Assembly: GCA_027080505.1 (NCBI GenBank)
Contig: JALWRX010000123.1
Location: 40,705 to 104,704, forward strand
Origin: Ghiorsea sp.
GTDB taxonomy: Bacteria; Pseudomonadota; Zetaproteobacteria; Mariprofundales; Mariprofundaceae
Direction of reading: 5' to 3'
Length of the DNA stretch: 64,000 nucleotides
Shown: one piece after another, positions 44,219-53,131 of the stretch
How positions within the stretch are numbered: position 1 is the first letter of the stretch
Layout of the letters: each line of letters starts with the position of its first letter
The notes under the pieces: generated by a model
Database searches by the model: none
What the model saw: only the letters and a program-made list of their open reading frames with translations
What the model was told of the DNA's origin: nothing
Translations under genes and position numbers: made by a program

Positions 44219-44683
44219 ATGGAACGAAAGATTGTAGGTTATCATCAAGATGAAAAAGAAGATTGGGTGGCAGACTTGGATTGTTTTCATGGTCAGCATG
44301 TTCGCCATGAGCCACCCTTTTTTAATAGGCCCTGGTCAGATTCAGAAGAGGGGAGAAGTAGCAAGCTTGGTGCAATGCTAAATTGTGTCCGCTGTGATGC
44401 TTTGGAATTCCCTGAAGGGTTAAGTGAATACAAGCGAACGCCTGAATTTACGCAAGATACCATCCCCAAAGGTTTACTGAAAAACCATACCACCAAGTTG
44501 GGCACATGGGGTAAGATTCATGTATTGGAAGGTAAGCTTTTGTATAGCCCAGAAGGACATGATGGTATTCGAGTTGGTGTAGGTGAAACCGCAAATATAC
44601 CTCCTGAGATGTTACATTCTGTAGTAGCAGATGGGAAAGTGTATTTTTATGTTGCTTTTTATACGCGACTAACAGAAATGTAG
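44219..44683 (+). CDS. DUF3565-DUF1971 fusion protein
   Basis: A 154-residue cytoplasmic protein. Residues 1-60 resemble DUF3565 ('IVGYHQDEKEDWVADLDCFHGQHVRH', core 'DWVADLDCFHGQHVRH', ending in a Cys pair 'CVRCD'). Residues 70-154 are a small cupin-like DUF1971 domain ('KNHTTKLGTWGKIHVLEGKL', 'IPPEMLHSV'), as found in tellurite-resistance-related proteins. His/Cys residues in both halves suggest metal binding. The start has only a weak GAGAA. It follows the cytochrome gene by 21 bases and may share its transcript. Function unknown. Confidence 0.8.
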   Translation: MERKIVGYHQDEKEDWVADLDCFHGQHVRHEPPFFNRPWSDSEEGRSSKLGAMLNCVRCDALEFPEGLSEYKRTPEFTQDTIPKGLLKNHTTKLGTWGKIHVLEGKLLYSPEGHDGIRVGVGETANIPPEMLHSVVADGKVYFYVAFYTRLTEM

Positions 44684-44737
44684 TTGATGTGTTTGAGTGG
44701 AAGCAGTGAAGAGCTGCTTGTTCATTATAAATGTGAT

Positions 44738-44767
44738 TGATAAGCAAGGCATATGAGAAGCTTATCA
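44738..44767 (+). repeat. 8-bp inverted repeat upstream of the tRNA-Leu promoter
   Basis: TGATAAGC (44738-44745) and GCTTATCA (44760-44767) form a perfect inverted repeat with a 14-base spacer, ending 19 bases before the -35 of the tRNA-Leu promoter. It may be a terminator for the upstream gene or a protein site. Confidence 0.4.
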
Positions 44768-44785
44768 GATAGCTATGATAAAATG

Positions 44786-44813
44786 TTGATTTGGAAAATT
44801 GACATGGCATAAT
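44786..44813 (+). promoter_or_regulatory. Promoter of tRNA-Leu
   Basis: TTGATT (44786-44791) and CATAAT (44808-44813) are 16 bases apart and are followed by a GC-rich discriminator (GCGCC), a common feature of stable-RNA promoters. Confidence 0.55.
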
Positions 44814-44855
44814 GCGCCACCTTGCCGATGGAATGATGCTTGGCAGGTTACATAT

Positions 44856-44940
44856 GCGAGGGTGGCGGAACTGGTAGACGCGCTGGATTTAGGTTCCAGT
44901 GTCTTACGGCGTGAGGGTTCGACTCCCTCCTCTCGTACCA
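44856..44940 (+). tRNA. tRNA-Leu (anticodon TAG)
   Basis: 85 bases with a long variable arm (TGTCTTACGGCGT) and encoded CCA. The anticodon stem CTGGA/TCCAG encloses loop TTTAGGT, anticodon TAG. The acceptor is GCGAGGG/CTCTCGT with two G-U pairs, including the terminal pair. A terminator follows. Class II tRNA as expected for leucine. Confidence 0.96.
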
Positions 44941-44946
44941 TACACG

Positions 44947-44982
44947 TCAATGCGCTCCATAACTGGGGCGCATTGATTTTTT
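44947..44982 (+). terminator. Terminator of tRNA-Leu
   Basis: TCAATGCGCTCC-ATAACT-GGGGCGCATTGA forms twelve pairs (one G-U) followed by six Ts, between tRNA-Leu and tig. The tig promoter, or read-through, must therefore lie at or beyond this point. Confidence 0.9.
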
Positions 44983-45014
44983 GTACATACTTAATATTCC
45001 TTTCGGAGGCTTAA

Positions 45015-46343
45015 ATGATTCAAACTGAAGTCAAAAAACTTGGTGAAAATGAGCATGAAGTAGAGGTTAGTTTACCCAAGTCAGAATATGATAAGGTGTA
45101 TGCCGCAGAAAGAAAGAAATTGATGAGCCAAGTGAAATTACCAGGTTTTCGCCAAGGTAAAACACCAGGTCATGTGATTGATAAACAGTTTGGCCCTAAG
45201 ATTCATGAAGATACCGTTTCTCAACTTTTACAACAGCACTATGTGGCAGCCATTGAATCATCAGGCTTAACACCTGCGCTTCAACCTGAGCTTTCATTGC
45301 CAAAGGTTCAACCTGATGACCAGTTTGTATTTACACTAAAAGTTGATACTTGGCCTGAAGTTACCTTGACTGATTTATCCAAATTGAGCATCGAAGAAAC
45401 AGAAGTAACGGTTGACGATGAAGATGTGAAAGGTGTGCTTGAGCGTTTATACAAATCTCAAGTGAAATATGAAATCACAGATGACCGCGCTGCTGAGACT
45501 GGTGACCAATTGCATATTGATTTTGAAGGTTTTATTGCTGATGAAGCTTTTGAAGGTGGTAAAGGTGAAGATGTTGCTCTTGTGCTGGGTGAAGGTCGCT
45601 TTATTCCAGGCTTTGAAGATCAGTTGATTGGTAAGAAAGCTGGTGATACATGTACGATTAACGTTACTTTCCCAGAAGATTATCAAGCACCGAACTTGGC
45701 AGGAAAAGAGGCGCGTTTTGAAACAACAGTGAAAAGTGTTGGTGCGGCTGTTGCTGCCAAAGATGATGCAGAGTTGGCTGAGCTTTTGAACTTTGCAGAT
45801 GCAGAAGCTATGCTTAAAGATATTCGTGAGGGCTTGGAAAAAGAAGCAGTTAATGCTGGAAAAGGTGCAACGCATGACTCGGCACTTAAAGCATTGTTGG
45901 AAGCTCATCCAATGACTTTGCCAGAGGGCTTGATTGCTGAAGATATGAAAGCAACAACTGCCCGTGTTATACAAAACATGAAGCAACAAGGTATGGAAGC
46001 CAGTGAAGAAATGTTGGCAGACGAAGCTTTCCGTAAAGAAGTGCGTGAGCGTTCAGAGCGTGGCTTAAAATTGTCTGTATTATTACAAAATGTGCGTAAA
46101 GATTTCGATATTACACTAAGTGATGAAGAAATCGATGCTGGTGTTGATGAAATGGTGATGGCATACCCTGAAAATATGCGTGATGATTATGCAAAATACA
46201 TTCGTGATAACCAAGAACAAATGGGTGCTTTAAAAGATCGTTTGTTAGAACAAAAATGTATTGATTATGTTGTCTCACAAGCCAAAACCAAAAAGGTTAA
46301 GAAGACCTTGGCAGCATGGCAAGCTGAACAGGATCAGTCATGA
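45015..46343 (+). CDS. tig: Trigger factor
   Basis: Ribosome-bound chaperone and prolyl isomerase, 442 residues. The N-terminal ribosome-docking motif is '[14 protein letters not shown]', with the 'FRxGKxP' core. A central FKBP-type domain ('[23 protein letters not shown]' region, core '[13 protein letters not shown]', and '[16 protein letters not shown]') is followed by a helical C-terminal chaperone domain. CGGAGG precedes the ATG. It overlaps clpP by four bases, giving the classic tig-clpP-clpX arrangement that couples folding to proteolysis. Confidence 0.97.
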   Translation: MIQTEVKKLGENEHEVEVSLPKSEYDKVYAAERKKLMSQVKLPGFRQGKTPGHVIDKQFGPKIHEDTVSQLLQQHYVAAIESSGLTPALQPELSLPKVQPDDQFVFTLKVDTWPEVTLTDLSKLSIEETEVTVDDEDVKGVLERLYKSQVKYEITDDRAAETGDQLHIDFEGFIADEAFEGGKGEDVALVLGEGRFIPGFEDQLIGKKAGDTCTINVTFPEDYQAPNLAGKEARFETTVKSVGAAVAAKDDAELAELLNFADAEAMLKDIREGLEKEAVNAGKGATHDSALKALLEAHPMTLPEGLIAEDMKATTARVIQNMKQQGMEASEEMLADEAFRKEVRERSERGLKLSVLLQNVRKDFDITLSDEEIDAGVDEMVMAYPENMRDDYAKYIRDNQEQMGALKDRLLEQKCIDYVVSQAKTKKVKKTLAAWQAEQDQS

Positions 46344-46954
46344 GTTTAGTGCCTATGGTTGTCGAGCAAACAGCTCGCGGTGAACGTTCATACGATATTT
46401 TTTCAAGATTGTTAAAAGAGCGTATTATTTTCTTAAATGGTCAAGTTGAAGATAATATGGCAAATCTGATTACAGCACAGTTGCTTTTTTTGGAATCTGA
46501 AGGTCCTGATAAAGATATTTATCTCTATATTAATAGTCCTGGTGGTGTGGTAACAGCAGGTATGGCGATTTATGATACTATGCAATATATTCGTTGTGAT
46601 GTATCTACATTGTGTGTTGGGCAAGCCGCATCTATGGGTGCACACTTGTTAGCCGCAGGTGCACCAGGCAAACGTTATGCTTTGCCTAATGCACGCATTA
46701 TGATTCACCAACCTTTGGGTGGTTTCCAAGGGCAGGCAACGGATATTGAGATTCATGCCAAAGAGATTTTGAAGTTGAAAGATGATTTGAATCGTATGAT
46801 GGCTAAACATACAGGTCAGCCTTTGAAGAAGTTGGCTGAAGATGTGGAGCGCGATTATTTCTTGTCAGCAGAGGCTGCTTGTGAGTATGGTATCGTCGAT
46901 AAAGTGTTAACCTCTAGAGACGATGTACCTACTTCAGGGGTAAGCGAGGGCTAA
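46340..46954 (+). CDS. clpP: ATP-dependent Clp protease proteolytic subunit
   Basis: Tetradecameric serine protease chamber, 204 residues. The catalytic Ser lies in '[14 protein letters not shown]' and the His in '[13 protein letters not shown]'; the Asp follows in the C-terminal handle. The N-terminal axial-loop region '[19 protein letters not shown]' is typical. Translation is coupled to tig (ATGA) and clpX begins two bases after the stop. Confidence 0.98.
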   Translation: MSLVPMVVEQTARGERSYDIFSRLLKERIIFLNGQVEDNMANLITAQLLFLESEGPDKDIYLYINSPGGVVTAGMAIYDTMQYIRCDVSTLCVGQAASMGAHLLAAGAPGKRYALPNARIMIHQPLGGFQGQATDIEIHAKEILKLKDDLNRMMAKHTGQPLKKLAEDVERDYFLSAEAACEYGIVDKVLTSRDDVPTSGVSEG

Positions 46955-46956
46955 AT

Positions 46957-48222
46957 ATGACAGCTTCTTCTAATGGTGATTCAACGTTATTCTGTTCTTT
47001 TTGTGGAAAAAGCCAGCATGATGTGAAAAAACTCATTGCAGGACCAACTGTATTTATTTGTGATGAATGCATAGAACTTTGTAATGACATCATGATTGAA
47101 GAAATGTCGGATGAAAAAGACAGTGAAACTTCATCAGCCAGCAAAGGTTTACCCAAGCCAAAAGAAATCAAAGAGTTTTTAGATGGTTATGTGATTGGGC
47201 AAGAAAACCCTAAACGTTTATTATCAGTGGCTGTCTATAACCACTATAAACGTATGAAACACAATGAAAGTAGTGATGTGGAAATTTCCAAAAGTAATGT
47301 TTTGCTTTTAGGGCCTACAGGTTGTGGTAAAACATTATTAGCACAAACTTTGGCGCGTATTTTTGATGTTCCTTTTATTATTGCAGATGCGACTACATTA
47401 ACCGAAGCAGGTTATGTGGGTGAAGATGTCGATAATATTGTTGTAAAACTGCTACAAGCAGCCGATGGTGATGTGGAAAAAGCACAGCGTGGCATTATCT
47501 ATATTGATGAAGTAGATAAGTTGGCCAGAAAATCTGACTCGCCATCCATTACACGTGATGTATCGGGTGAAGGTGTGCAGCAGGCACTATTGAAATTAAT
47601 CGAAGGTACGATTGCATCAGTTTCACCGCAAGGTGGGCGTAAAAATCCACAGCAAGAGTTTACGCAAGTTGATACAAGCAATATCCTGTTTATTTTGGGT
47701 GGTGCATTTGCAGGGCTTGAGAAAATTATTGAAGCCCGTGGTAAGACGCGTTCGATTGGCTTTGGTGCCACTGTTGATGCTGAAGATGATATTGATATTG
47801 GCGAACGTTTAAAAGGTGTTGAACCTGAAGATTTAATCAAGTTTGGTTTGATTCCTGAGTTGGTTGGTCGCTTACCTGCTATTGCAACGCTGACTGAGTT
47901 GGACAAAACTGCTTTGTTAGAAATTTTAACAGAGCCTAAAAATGCATTGGTGAAGCAATATCAAGCATTATTGAAATATGATAATGTGGATTTGGAGTTT
48001 ACCAAGGATGCATTGGATGCCATTGCCGATAAAGCTATTTTGCGTAAAACAGGCGCACGTGGTTTGCGCGCAATTATGGAATCGGTGATGTTGGATGTGA
48101 TGTATGATGTGCCAACCATGGATAATGTTGAAGCATGTAAGATTACAGCTGATGTTGTTGAAGGCAAAGCTGAGCCAGAATTGGTTTATAAGAAAAAACA
48201 AAAAAATATAGAAGTTGCTTAG
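46957..48222 (+). CDS. clpX: ATP-dependent Clp protease ATP-binding subunit ClpX
   Basis: AAA+ unfoldase that feeds ClpP, 421 residues. It has an N-terminal C4 zinc-binding domain ('[10 protein letters not shown]' and 'ICDECIELC'), Walker A '[16 protein letters not shown]', the pore loop '[10 protein letters not shown]', Walker B '[11 protein letters not shown]' and sensor 2 '[10 protein letters not shown]'. A strong terminator follows, so tig-clpP-clpX forms one unit separate from lon. Confidence 0.98.
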   Translation: MTASSNGDSTLFCSFCGKSQHDVKKLIAGPTVFICDECIELCNDIMIEEMSDEKDSETSSASKGLPKPKEIKEFLDGYVIGQENPKRLLSVAVYNHYKRMKHNESSDVEISKSNVLLLGPTGCGKTLLAQTLARIFDVPFIIADATTLTEAGYVGEDVDNIVVKLLQAADGDVEKAQRGIIYIDEVDKLARKSDSPSITRDVSGEGVQQALLKLIEGTIASVSPQGGRKNPQQEFTQVDTSNILFILGGAFAGLEKIIEARGKTRSIGFGATVDAEDDIDIGERLKGVEPEDLIKFGLIPELVGRLPAIATLTELDKTALLEILTEPKNALVKQYQALLKYDNVDLEFTKDALDAIADKAILRKTGARGLRAIMESVMLDVMYDVPTMDNVEACKITADVVEGKAEPELVYKKKQKNIEVA

Positions 48223-48243
48223 TTATTCATCACTTTGATTTTT

Positions 48244-48269
48244 AAAGCCTCGTAATTCGAGGCTTTTTT
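48244..48269 (+). terminator. Terminator of tig-clpP-clpX
   Basis: AAAGCCTCG-TAATT-CGAGGCTTT forms nine pairs followed by further Ts, 21 bases after the clpX stop. Confidence 0.93.
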
Positions 48270-48279
48270 CGTTTTAGGG

Positions 48280-48306
48280 CTTGAAACTGGCTCTATAAAA
48301 CATTAT
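48280..48306 (+). promoter_or_regulatory. Sigma-32-like heat-shock promoter of lon
   Basis: CTTGAAA (48280-48286) matches the heat-shock -35 exactly. After 14 bases, CATTAT (48301-48306) preceded by a run of A rather than C is a partial match to the -10 (CCCCATNT). It lies just after the clpX terminator and ahead of lon, a typical heat-shock gene. Confidence 0.45.
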
Positions 48307-48409
48307 CAATAATATTCTGTGGCGTGCGAGCTCGCGTCTTAATGTCATGAAAAAGAGGTGCCCATTGGCTGAAGTAGATGTTTCTCAATCGAATGAATCT
48401 GGAGATAAT

Positions 48410-50791
48410 ATGACAACACTGCCCGTGTTGCCGTTGCGTGATATTGTCATGTTTCCCCACATGATTGTTCCTTTATTTGTGGGTCGCGAAAAGTCGGTCG
48501 CAGCACTTGAAGAAGTGATGAGTGCTGGTAAAAGTATTGTATTATTAGCCCAGAAAAACCCAGAAGATGATGCGCCAAACTTGGATGCATTGTTTCAGGT
48601 TGGAACTTTAGGCAATATTTTACAAATGCTGAAGTTGCCTGATGGAACTGTAAAAGTCTTGGTTGAAGGGCAGGCTCGTGTTCGTGTTCATGATTTAACA
48701 GAAGATGTTTGTTTGCGAGCACGTTATGAAGTACTGCCTGAAGCCAATGAAGATGAGCGTGAACAAGAGCAAGTGGCTCGCACTGTTATCAACCAATTTG
48801 AATTGTATGCAAAGCTTAATAAAAAAATTGCGCCTGAAGTTTTGGTTTCTATCACTGCTGTTGATGATGTGGATAGATTGGCTGATACCATTGCTTCTCA
48901 CTTGAACTTAAAAGTTGCAGAGAAACAAGCTCTGCTGGAAATGACTTCGGTGATTGAACGTCTTGAAAAGCTATTTGCCATTATGGAAGAAGAGATGGAT
49001 ATGTTGCAGGTGGACAAACGTGTGCGCTCTCGAGTCAAGCGGCAAATGGAAAAAAGCCAACGCGAATATTATTTGTCTGAGCAAATGAAGGCAATCCAAA
49101 AAGAATTGGGTGAAGATGATGCTCAATCTGATTTGGATGAAATTGAACATAAAATTGAAACCATTGGTCTAAGTAAAGAAGCTAAAGAAAAAGCTATAAC
49201 TGAATTAAAACGTTTAAAAATGATGCCGCAAACCAGCTCTGAAGCCACAGTATTGCGGGGATATTTGGATTGGCTGGTTGATTTACCATGGAAAAAACGT
49301 TCAAGAGTACGCAAAGATTTAGCAGCAGCAGAAGCTGTATTGGATGCGGATCACTTTGGTTTGGAAAAGGTTAAAGAGCGTATCTTAGAGCATTTGGCTG
49401 TGTTGCAATTGGTGAAAAAAATGAAGGGACCTATCCTTTGTTTTGTTGGGCCTCCAGGGGTAGGTAAAACATCGCTTGCCAAGTCGATTGCGCGGGCAAC
49501 ACGCCGTGAGTTTGTACGGATGAGTTTGGGTGGCGTGCGTGACGAAGCTGAAATTCGAGGTCATAGACGCACATATATTGGTTCAATGCCAGGCAAAGTT
49601 ATCAAGTCCATGAAAAAAGCAGGTACCAAAAACCCGCTTATTTTGTTGGATGAGATTGATAAAATGGGCGCAGATTTTAGGGGTGACCCTTCTGCAGCTT
49701 TATTGGAAGTGTTAGATCCTGAGCAAAACAATACGTTTAATGATCATTACTTGGAAGTGGATTACGACTTATCGGATGTGATGTTTATTACAACATCCAA
49801 TAGTATGAACATTCCAGCTCCTTTGTTGGATAGAATGGAAATTATCCGTATTTCTGGTTATACAGAAGATGAGAAGTTGGCTATTGCTAAGAAATATCTA
49901 TTGCCTAAACAAGTCAAAAACCATGGCTTAAAGACTGAGCAGGTTTTGTTAAGTGATGAAGTGATTCGTGAGATTATTCGTTATTACACTAGAGAAGCTG
50001 GTGTACGTGGGCTTGAGCGTGTTTTAGCTAAAGTTTGTCGCAAAATTGCACGGCAAATTGTGGTGTCGAAAAACAAACAAACTAAAGCTATTTCAGTGGA
50101 AAACTTAGAAGATATACTAGGTGTTAAACCATATCGCTTTGGTTTGGCTGAAGCTAAAGATGAAGTCGGTGTAGTGACAGGGCTTGCATGGACAGAGGTT
50201 GGTGGTGAGCTTCTACAAATTGAGACCGCATTAACACCAGGTAAAGGTAAATTGACGGTAACAGGTCAGCTTGGTGATGTAATGCAAGAATCTGTGCAAG
50301 CAGCATTAACGTATGTTCGTTCTCGTGCCGCCTTGTTAGGCTTAAAGCCAGACTTTCATCAAAAAGTAGATATTCATGTGCATGTTCCAGAAGGTGCTAT
50401 CCCAAAAGATGGGCCTTCGGCTGGTTTGGCCATGGCAACATCTTTGGTGTCAGCCCTAACGGGCATACCTGTGCGTAGAGAGGTTTGCATGACAGGTGAG
50501 ATTACCTTGCGGGGCAAAAGTTTGCCTATTGGCGGGCTCAAAGAGAAGCTGCTTGCAGCGCACCGTGGTGGATTAACAACAGCTATTATTCCTGAAGAAA
50601 ACAGAAAAGATTTGAAGGAAGTACCTGATAATGTTAAAGATTCTATAAAAATACATTTTGCAGAGAATATGGATGATGTGTTGGAGCATGCCTTGGTGAG
50701 ATTGCCAGAAGCCATGAAACTATCGACAGAATTTGCGCCTGGTATGGTTACTGGTATATACTTAAACGAAGATGGGCCTACGGCACATTAG
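48410..50791 (+). CDS. lon: ATP-dependent Lon protease
   Basis: AAA+ serine protease removing misfolded and regulatory proteins, 793 residues. The N-terminal substrate domain begins '[20 protein letters not shown]' (core '[11 protein letters not shown]'). The ATPase has Walker A '[13 protein letters not shown]' and Walker B '[10 protein letters not shown]'. The protease Ser lies in '[13 protein letters not shown]' and the Lys in '[14 protein letters not shown]'. The track start at 48347 lacks a ribosome site; ATG 48410 has TGGAGAT. Independently transcribed from clpX, probably with heat-shock control, and followed by hupB. Confidence 0.97.
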   Translation: MTTLPVLPLRDIVMFPHMIVPLFVGREKSVAALEEVMSAGKSIVLLAQKNPEDDAPNLDALFQVGTLGNILQMLKLPDGTVKVLVEGQARVRVHDLTEDVCLRARYEVLPEANEDEREQEQVARTVINQFELYAKLNKKIAPEVLVSITAVDDVDRLADTIASHLNLKVAEKQALLEMTSVIERLEKLFAIMEEEMDMLQVDKRVRSRVKRQMEKSQREYYLSEQMKAIQKELGEDDAQSDLDEIEHKIETIGLSKEAKEKAITELKRLKMMPQTSSEATVLRGYLDWLVDLPWKKRSRVRKDLAAAEAVLDADHFGLEKVKERILEHLAVLQLVKKMKGPILCFVGPPGVGKTSLAKSIARATRREFVRMSLGGVRDEAEIRGHRRTYIGSMPGKVIKSMKKAGTKNPLILLDEIDKMGADFRGDPSAALLEVLDPEQNNTFNDHYLEVDYDLSDVMFITTSNSMNIPAPLLDRMEIIRISGYTEDEKLAIAKKYLLPKQVKNHGLKTEQVLLSDEVIREIIRYYTREAGVRGLERVLAKVCRKIARQIVVSKNKQTKAISVENLEDILGVKPYRFGLAEAKDEVGVVTGLAWTEVGGELLQIETALTPGKGKLTVTGQLGDVMQESVQAALTYVRSRAALLGLKPDFHQKVDIHVHVPEGAIPKDGPSAGLAMATSLVSALTGIPVRREVCMTGEITLRGKSLPIGGLKEKLLAAHRGGLTTAIIPEENRKDLKEVPDNVKDSIKIHFAENMDDVLEHALVRLPEAMKLSTEFAPGMVTGIYLNEDGPTAH

Positions 50792-50874
50792 TCACATAAA
50801 AATAAAAAATCGTTGACGATATATAAGCATACTGTTTTAGTTCGCAGCGTATTTTTAAATCTTGGAGGGTAAAA

Positions 50875-51147
50875 ATGAAAAAAGTAGAATTGATTAATCA
50901 CGTAGCTGAATCAGCAGGCTTGAGTAAAGCTGATGCTGGCGCAGCAGTAGATGCAGTATTAAGTGGCATTACTGGTGCTTTATCTGCAGGTGATAGTGTA
51001 AGCTTGGTAGGGTTTGGTACGTTTTCTGTAACAGAACGTGCGGCACGTACAGCGCGTAATCCTCGTACTGGTGAGCCGATCCAAGTTGCAGCTTCTAAAG
51101 CACCTAAATTTAAAGCTGGTAAAGGTCTTAAAGACGCTGTGAAGTAA
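50875..51147 (+). CDS. hupB: DNA-binding protein HU
   Basis: A 90-residue nucleoid protein of the HU/IHF family. It has the helical dimer base ('[20 protein letters not shown]') and the DNA-embracing arm with '[17 protein letters not shown]', where the Pro in 'NPRTGE' intercalates. '[11 protein letters not shown]' is standard. CTTGGAGGG precedes the ATG. Gene order lon-hup is shared with many proteobacteria. A TTGACG upstream at 50813 may be a -35, but no convincing -10 follows. Confidence 0.96.
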   Translation: MKKVELINHVAESAGLSKADAGAAVDAVLSGITGALSAGDSVSLVGFGTFSVTERAARTARNPRTGEPIQVAASKAPKFKAGKGLKDAVK

Positions 51148-51157
51148 GGCTAAAATA

Positions 51158-51209
51158 AACGCTTGCAATGTGAAATTGTAGCGTTAATGTTCGCCCACTT
51201 TTTGTGGGA
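51158..51209 (+). other. Two hairpins between hupB and tRNA-Val
   Basis: AACGCT..CAAT / ATTG.AGCGTT (51158-51185) and CCCAC-TTTTT-GTGGG (51194-51208) follow the hupB stop. Neither has a T tract behind it. They may mark the hupB mRNA end or processing in front of the tRNA pair. Confidence 0.45.
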
Positions 51210-51224
51210 ACACCCTTAAAAAGC

Positions 51225-51300
51225 GGGCGCTTAGCTCAGTTGGTAGAGCACCGCCCTTACAAGGCGGTGGCCGCAGGTTCGAGTCCTGCAGCGCCCACCA
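51225..51300 (+). tRNA. tRNA-Val (anticodon TAC)
   Basis: 76 bases with encoded CCA. Acceptor GGGCGCT/AGCGCCC, anticodon stem CCGCC/GGCGG with loop CTTACAA, T-arm GGTTCGAGTCC. It abuts tRNA-Asp with one base between, so the two are made as one precursor. Confidence 0.97.
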
Positions 51301-51301
51301 T

Positions 51302-51378
51302 GGAGCGGTAGTTCAGTTGGTTAGAATGCCGGCCTGTCACGCCGGAGGTCGCGGGTTCGAGTCCCGTCCGCTCCGCCA
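51302..51378 (+). tRNA. tRNA-Asp (anticodon GTC)
   Basis: 77 bases with encoded CCA. Acceptor GGAGCGG/CCGCTCC, anticodon stem CCGGC/GCCGG with loop CTGTCAC, T-arm GGTTCGAGTCC. Second gene of the tRNA-Val-Asp pair; a terminator follows six bases later. Confidence 0.97.
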
Positions 51379-51383
51379 TTACT

Positions 51384-51418
51384 AAAGCCTCTTAGGTATC
51401 CCCTAAGGGGCTTTTTTT
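51384..51418 (+). terminator. Terminator of the tRNA-Val-Asp unit
   Basis: AAAGCCTCTTAGG-TATCC-CCTAAGGGGCTTT forms 13 pairs (one G-U) followed by a run of T. Confidence 0.95.
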
Positions 51419-51488
51419 ATGCATTGATGTGATCCTTGTGTCGAAAAACAAGACTTCTTCTTTTCTCACGCTACAATTTCTTGCTAAT

Positions 51489-51995
51489 ATGATAGATGTT
51501 TTTGAAGATAAACCTGAATATGAGCGTCCGAATAAATCAGAGCAGAAGCGTGAAGCCCAAGCTTTTTTAGATTTAGCTAAGAAGCTGGAATCATTATCAG
51601 AACAACAATGGCACGATATTGCTCTGCCAGAGCATGTGATTGATGCCTTGCAAACTTTAATAGATATGCCGCAAAAAACTGCAAAGAAACGTCAGTTTAA
51701 GCTGGTTGCAAAATACCTGCGTGATACTGATTTGCATGCTGCTTTGGCTAAGGTTGAGAATATTGAGCAGGTAAAAACAACGGTAAACTTAGAGTTTCAT
51801 CGCATTGAGCGTTGGAGAGATAGGCTGTTGTCTGAGGGGGGCTCTGCTTTGACAGCATTTGTGGCTGAATACCCAAGCGTTGATGTGCAGTATCTTCGGC
51901 AATTGATAAGAAATGCAAATAAAGAGGTAAGTAAAAATAAGCCACCTAAGTCTGCGAAATTATTGTTTAAGTTATTAAGAGAGTACATGGGGTGA
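51489..51995 (+). CDS. darP: Ribosome-associated protein YjgA/DarP (DUF615)
   Basis: A helical protein of 168 residues that joins late 50S ribosome assembly. Family landmarks are 'YERPNKSEQKREAQAFLDLAKKL' (core 'PNKSEQKREAQAF'), 'KTAKKRQFKLVAKYLR', 'RIERWRDRLLSEG' and 'LRQLIRNANKEVSKNKPPKSAKLLFKLLREY' (core 'NKPPKSAKLLF'). The track starts at GTG 51429, close behind the terminator; ATG 51489 gives the normal family N-terminus. Neither start has a clear Shine-Dalgarno, so this boundary is uncertain. A weak hairpin with six Ts follows at about 52030-52050. Confidence 0.9.
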   Translation: MIDVFEDKPEYERPNKSEQKREAQAFLDLAKKLESLSEQQWHDIALPEHVIDALQTLIDMPQKTAKKRQFKLVAKYLRDTDLHAALAKVENIEQVKTTVNLEFHRIERWRDRLLSEGGSALTAFVAEYPSVDVQYLRQLIRNANKEVSKNKPPKSAKLLFKLLREYMG

Positions 51996-52133
51996 ATTTT
52001 TGGTGTATGAAGATACTAAAATATAGCCCTTTCAAGGGTCGATTTTTTAATTGATTGACGCTATAGTGCGCATCCCAAGCACTTTTGTGCGAAGGGAACA
52101 CACTGTATTATATAAGTTATTTGGGGAGGACGA

Positions 52134-53087
52134 ATGTCCACGGTTGCAGATCTAAAGATTGATTTGGTAGAAGTTTGTGAGGCGGCAGCGCGTGCTTGTG
52201 CACCTTATGTTGGCTCGGGTCAAAAAGATGAAGGTGATGGGCTTGCCGTTGATGCGATGCGTGAACGCATCAACCAAGTCAACATGAAAGGTGTGATTGT
52301 CATTGGTGAAGGTGCTAAGGATGAAGCACCTGCATTGTATGACGATGAAGAAGTTGGTACTGGAGAAGGTATTGGTGTTGATATTGCAGTTGACCCAATT
52401 GAAGGAACAAACTTATTCGCCCGTGATGCAGCAGGTTCTATTGTAACACTTGCAGCAGCGCCTGCGGGTTCCATGTTCCGTCCAGGTTCATGTTTTTATA
52501 TGGAAAAACAGGTGTATCCAAAAGCAGCGCGTGGCAAAATTGACCCAACGGCATCGGTTGAAGTTCGTTTAAACCAATTGGCAAAAGCATTACAAAAAGA
52601 TGTTAAAGAAATTACAGTATTTGTATTGGACAAACCACGCCACGCAGAATTAATTAAAGAAATTTACGCATGTGGCGCAAAAGTTAGGCTTGCGACAGAT
52701 GGTGATGTGAATGGTGCAATCCAAGCTGTATTAAATATGGGTTCTGATGCTTTGTTTGGCATTGGCGGTACACCTGAAGGGATTGTAACAGCATGTGCAG
52801 CCCGTGCTATGGGTGCAGAGATGTTTGGTCGCATGGCTCCACAAAAAGATTTTGAAATTGAATTGTGTAAAAAGGAAGGTATTGATACTGAGCGTTATTT
52901 AACACGTGATGAATTGGTAACCTCCGATGACTGCATGTTTATTGCCACAGGTTTGACCAGTGGTGAATACGTTGATCATGTAAAAACAGGCACTGATGTT
53001 GATGGTAAGTATATGATAACAGACACTGTCGTTCTTTCGGGCTCTGTAGGCAATGTTCGTCGTGTGCAAACGACTTTGCACATCTAA
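52134..53087 (+). CDS. glpX: Class II fructose-1,6-bisphosphatase (GlpX)
   Basis: Removes the 1-phosphate from fructose-1,6-bisphosphate (and often sedoheptulose-1,7-bisphosphate) in gluconeogenesis and the Calvin cycle. The metal and phosphate sites are visible in 'GEGAKDEAPALYDDEEVGTG' and 'VDPIEGTNLFARD', with 'IGGTPEGIVTA' further on. 317 residues, normal. GGGGAGGA precedes the ATG. First gene of glpX-tkt-gap-pgk-pyk-fba, all on one strand. The order suggests carbon fixation or gluconeogenic flow rather than simple glycolysis. Confidence 0.96.
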   Translation: MSTVADLKIDLVEVCEAAARACAPYVGSGQKDEGDGLAVDAMRERINQVNMKGVIVIGEGAKDEAPALYDDEEVGTGEGIGVDIAVDPIEGTNLFARDAAGSIVTLAAAPAGSMFRPGSCFYMEKQVYPKAARGKIDPTASVEVRLNQLAKALQKDVKEITVFVLDKPRHAELIKEIYACGAKVRLATDGDVNGAIQAVLNMGSDALFGIGGTPEGIVTACAARAMGAEMFGRMAPQKDFEIELCKKEGIDTERYLTRDELVTSDDCMFIATGLTSGEYVDHVKTGTDVDGKYMITDTVVLSGSVGNVRRVQTTLHI

Positions 53088-53131
53088 AAGTTCTGTTTTA
53101 ATTGTTTTAATATAAAAAGTAAGAGGTAAAT

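Noticed and set aside
44684-44737. AAGCAG-CTGCTT hairpin after the DUF3565 gene as a terminator
   Set aside because: Only six base pairs and no clear T tract; too weak to list as a terminator.
45447-45989. 180-residue minus-strand ORF opposite tig
   Set aside because: Shadow frame rich in Phe/Cys/Ser, lying fully within trigger factor.
50813-50840. TTGACG upstream of hupB as a sigma-70 promoter
   Set aside because: No acceptable -10 hexamer at 16-18 bases; the best candidates match poorly.
51029-51420. Possible CRISPR-like spacing of hairpins near the tRNA genes
   Set aside because: The repeated features are tRNA T-arms and terminators, not identical repeats with unique spacers; no CRISPR array exists in the window.
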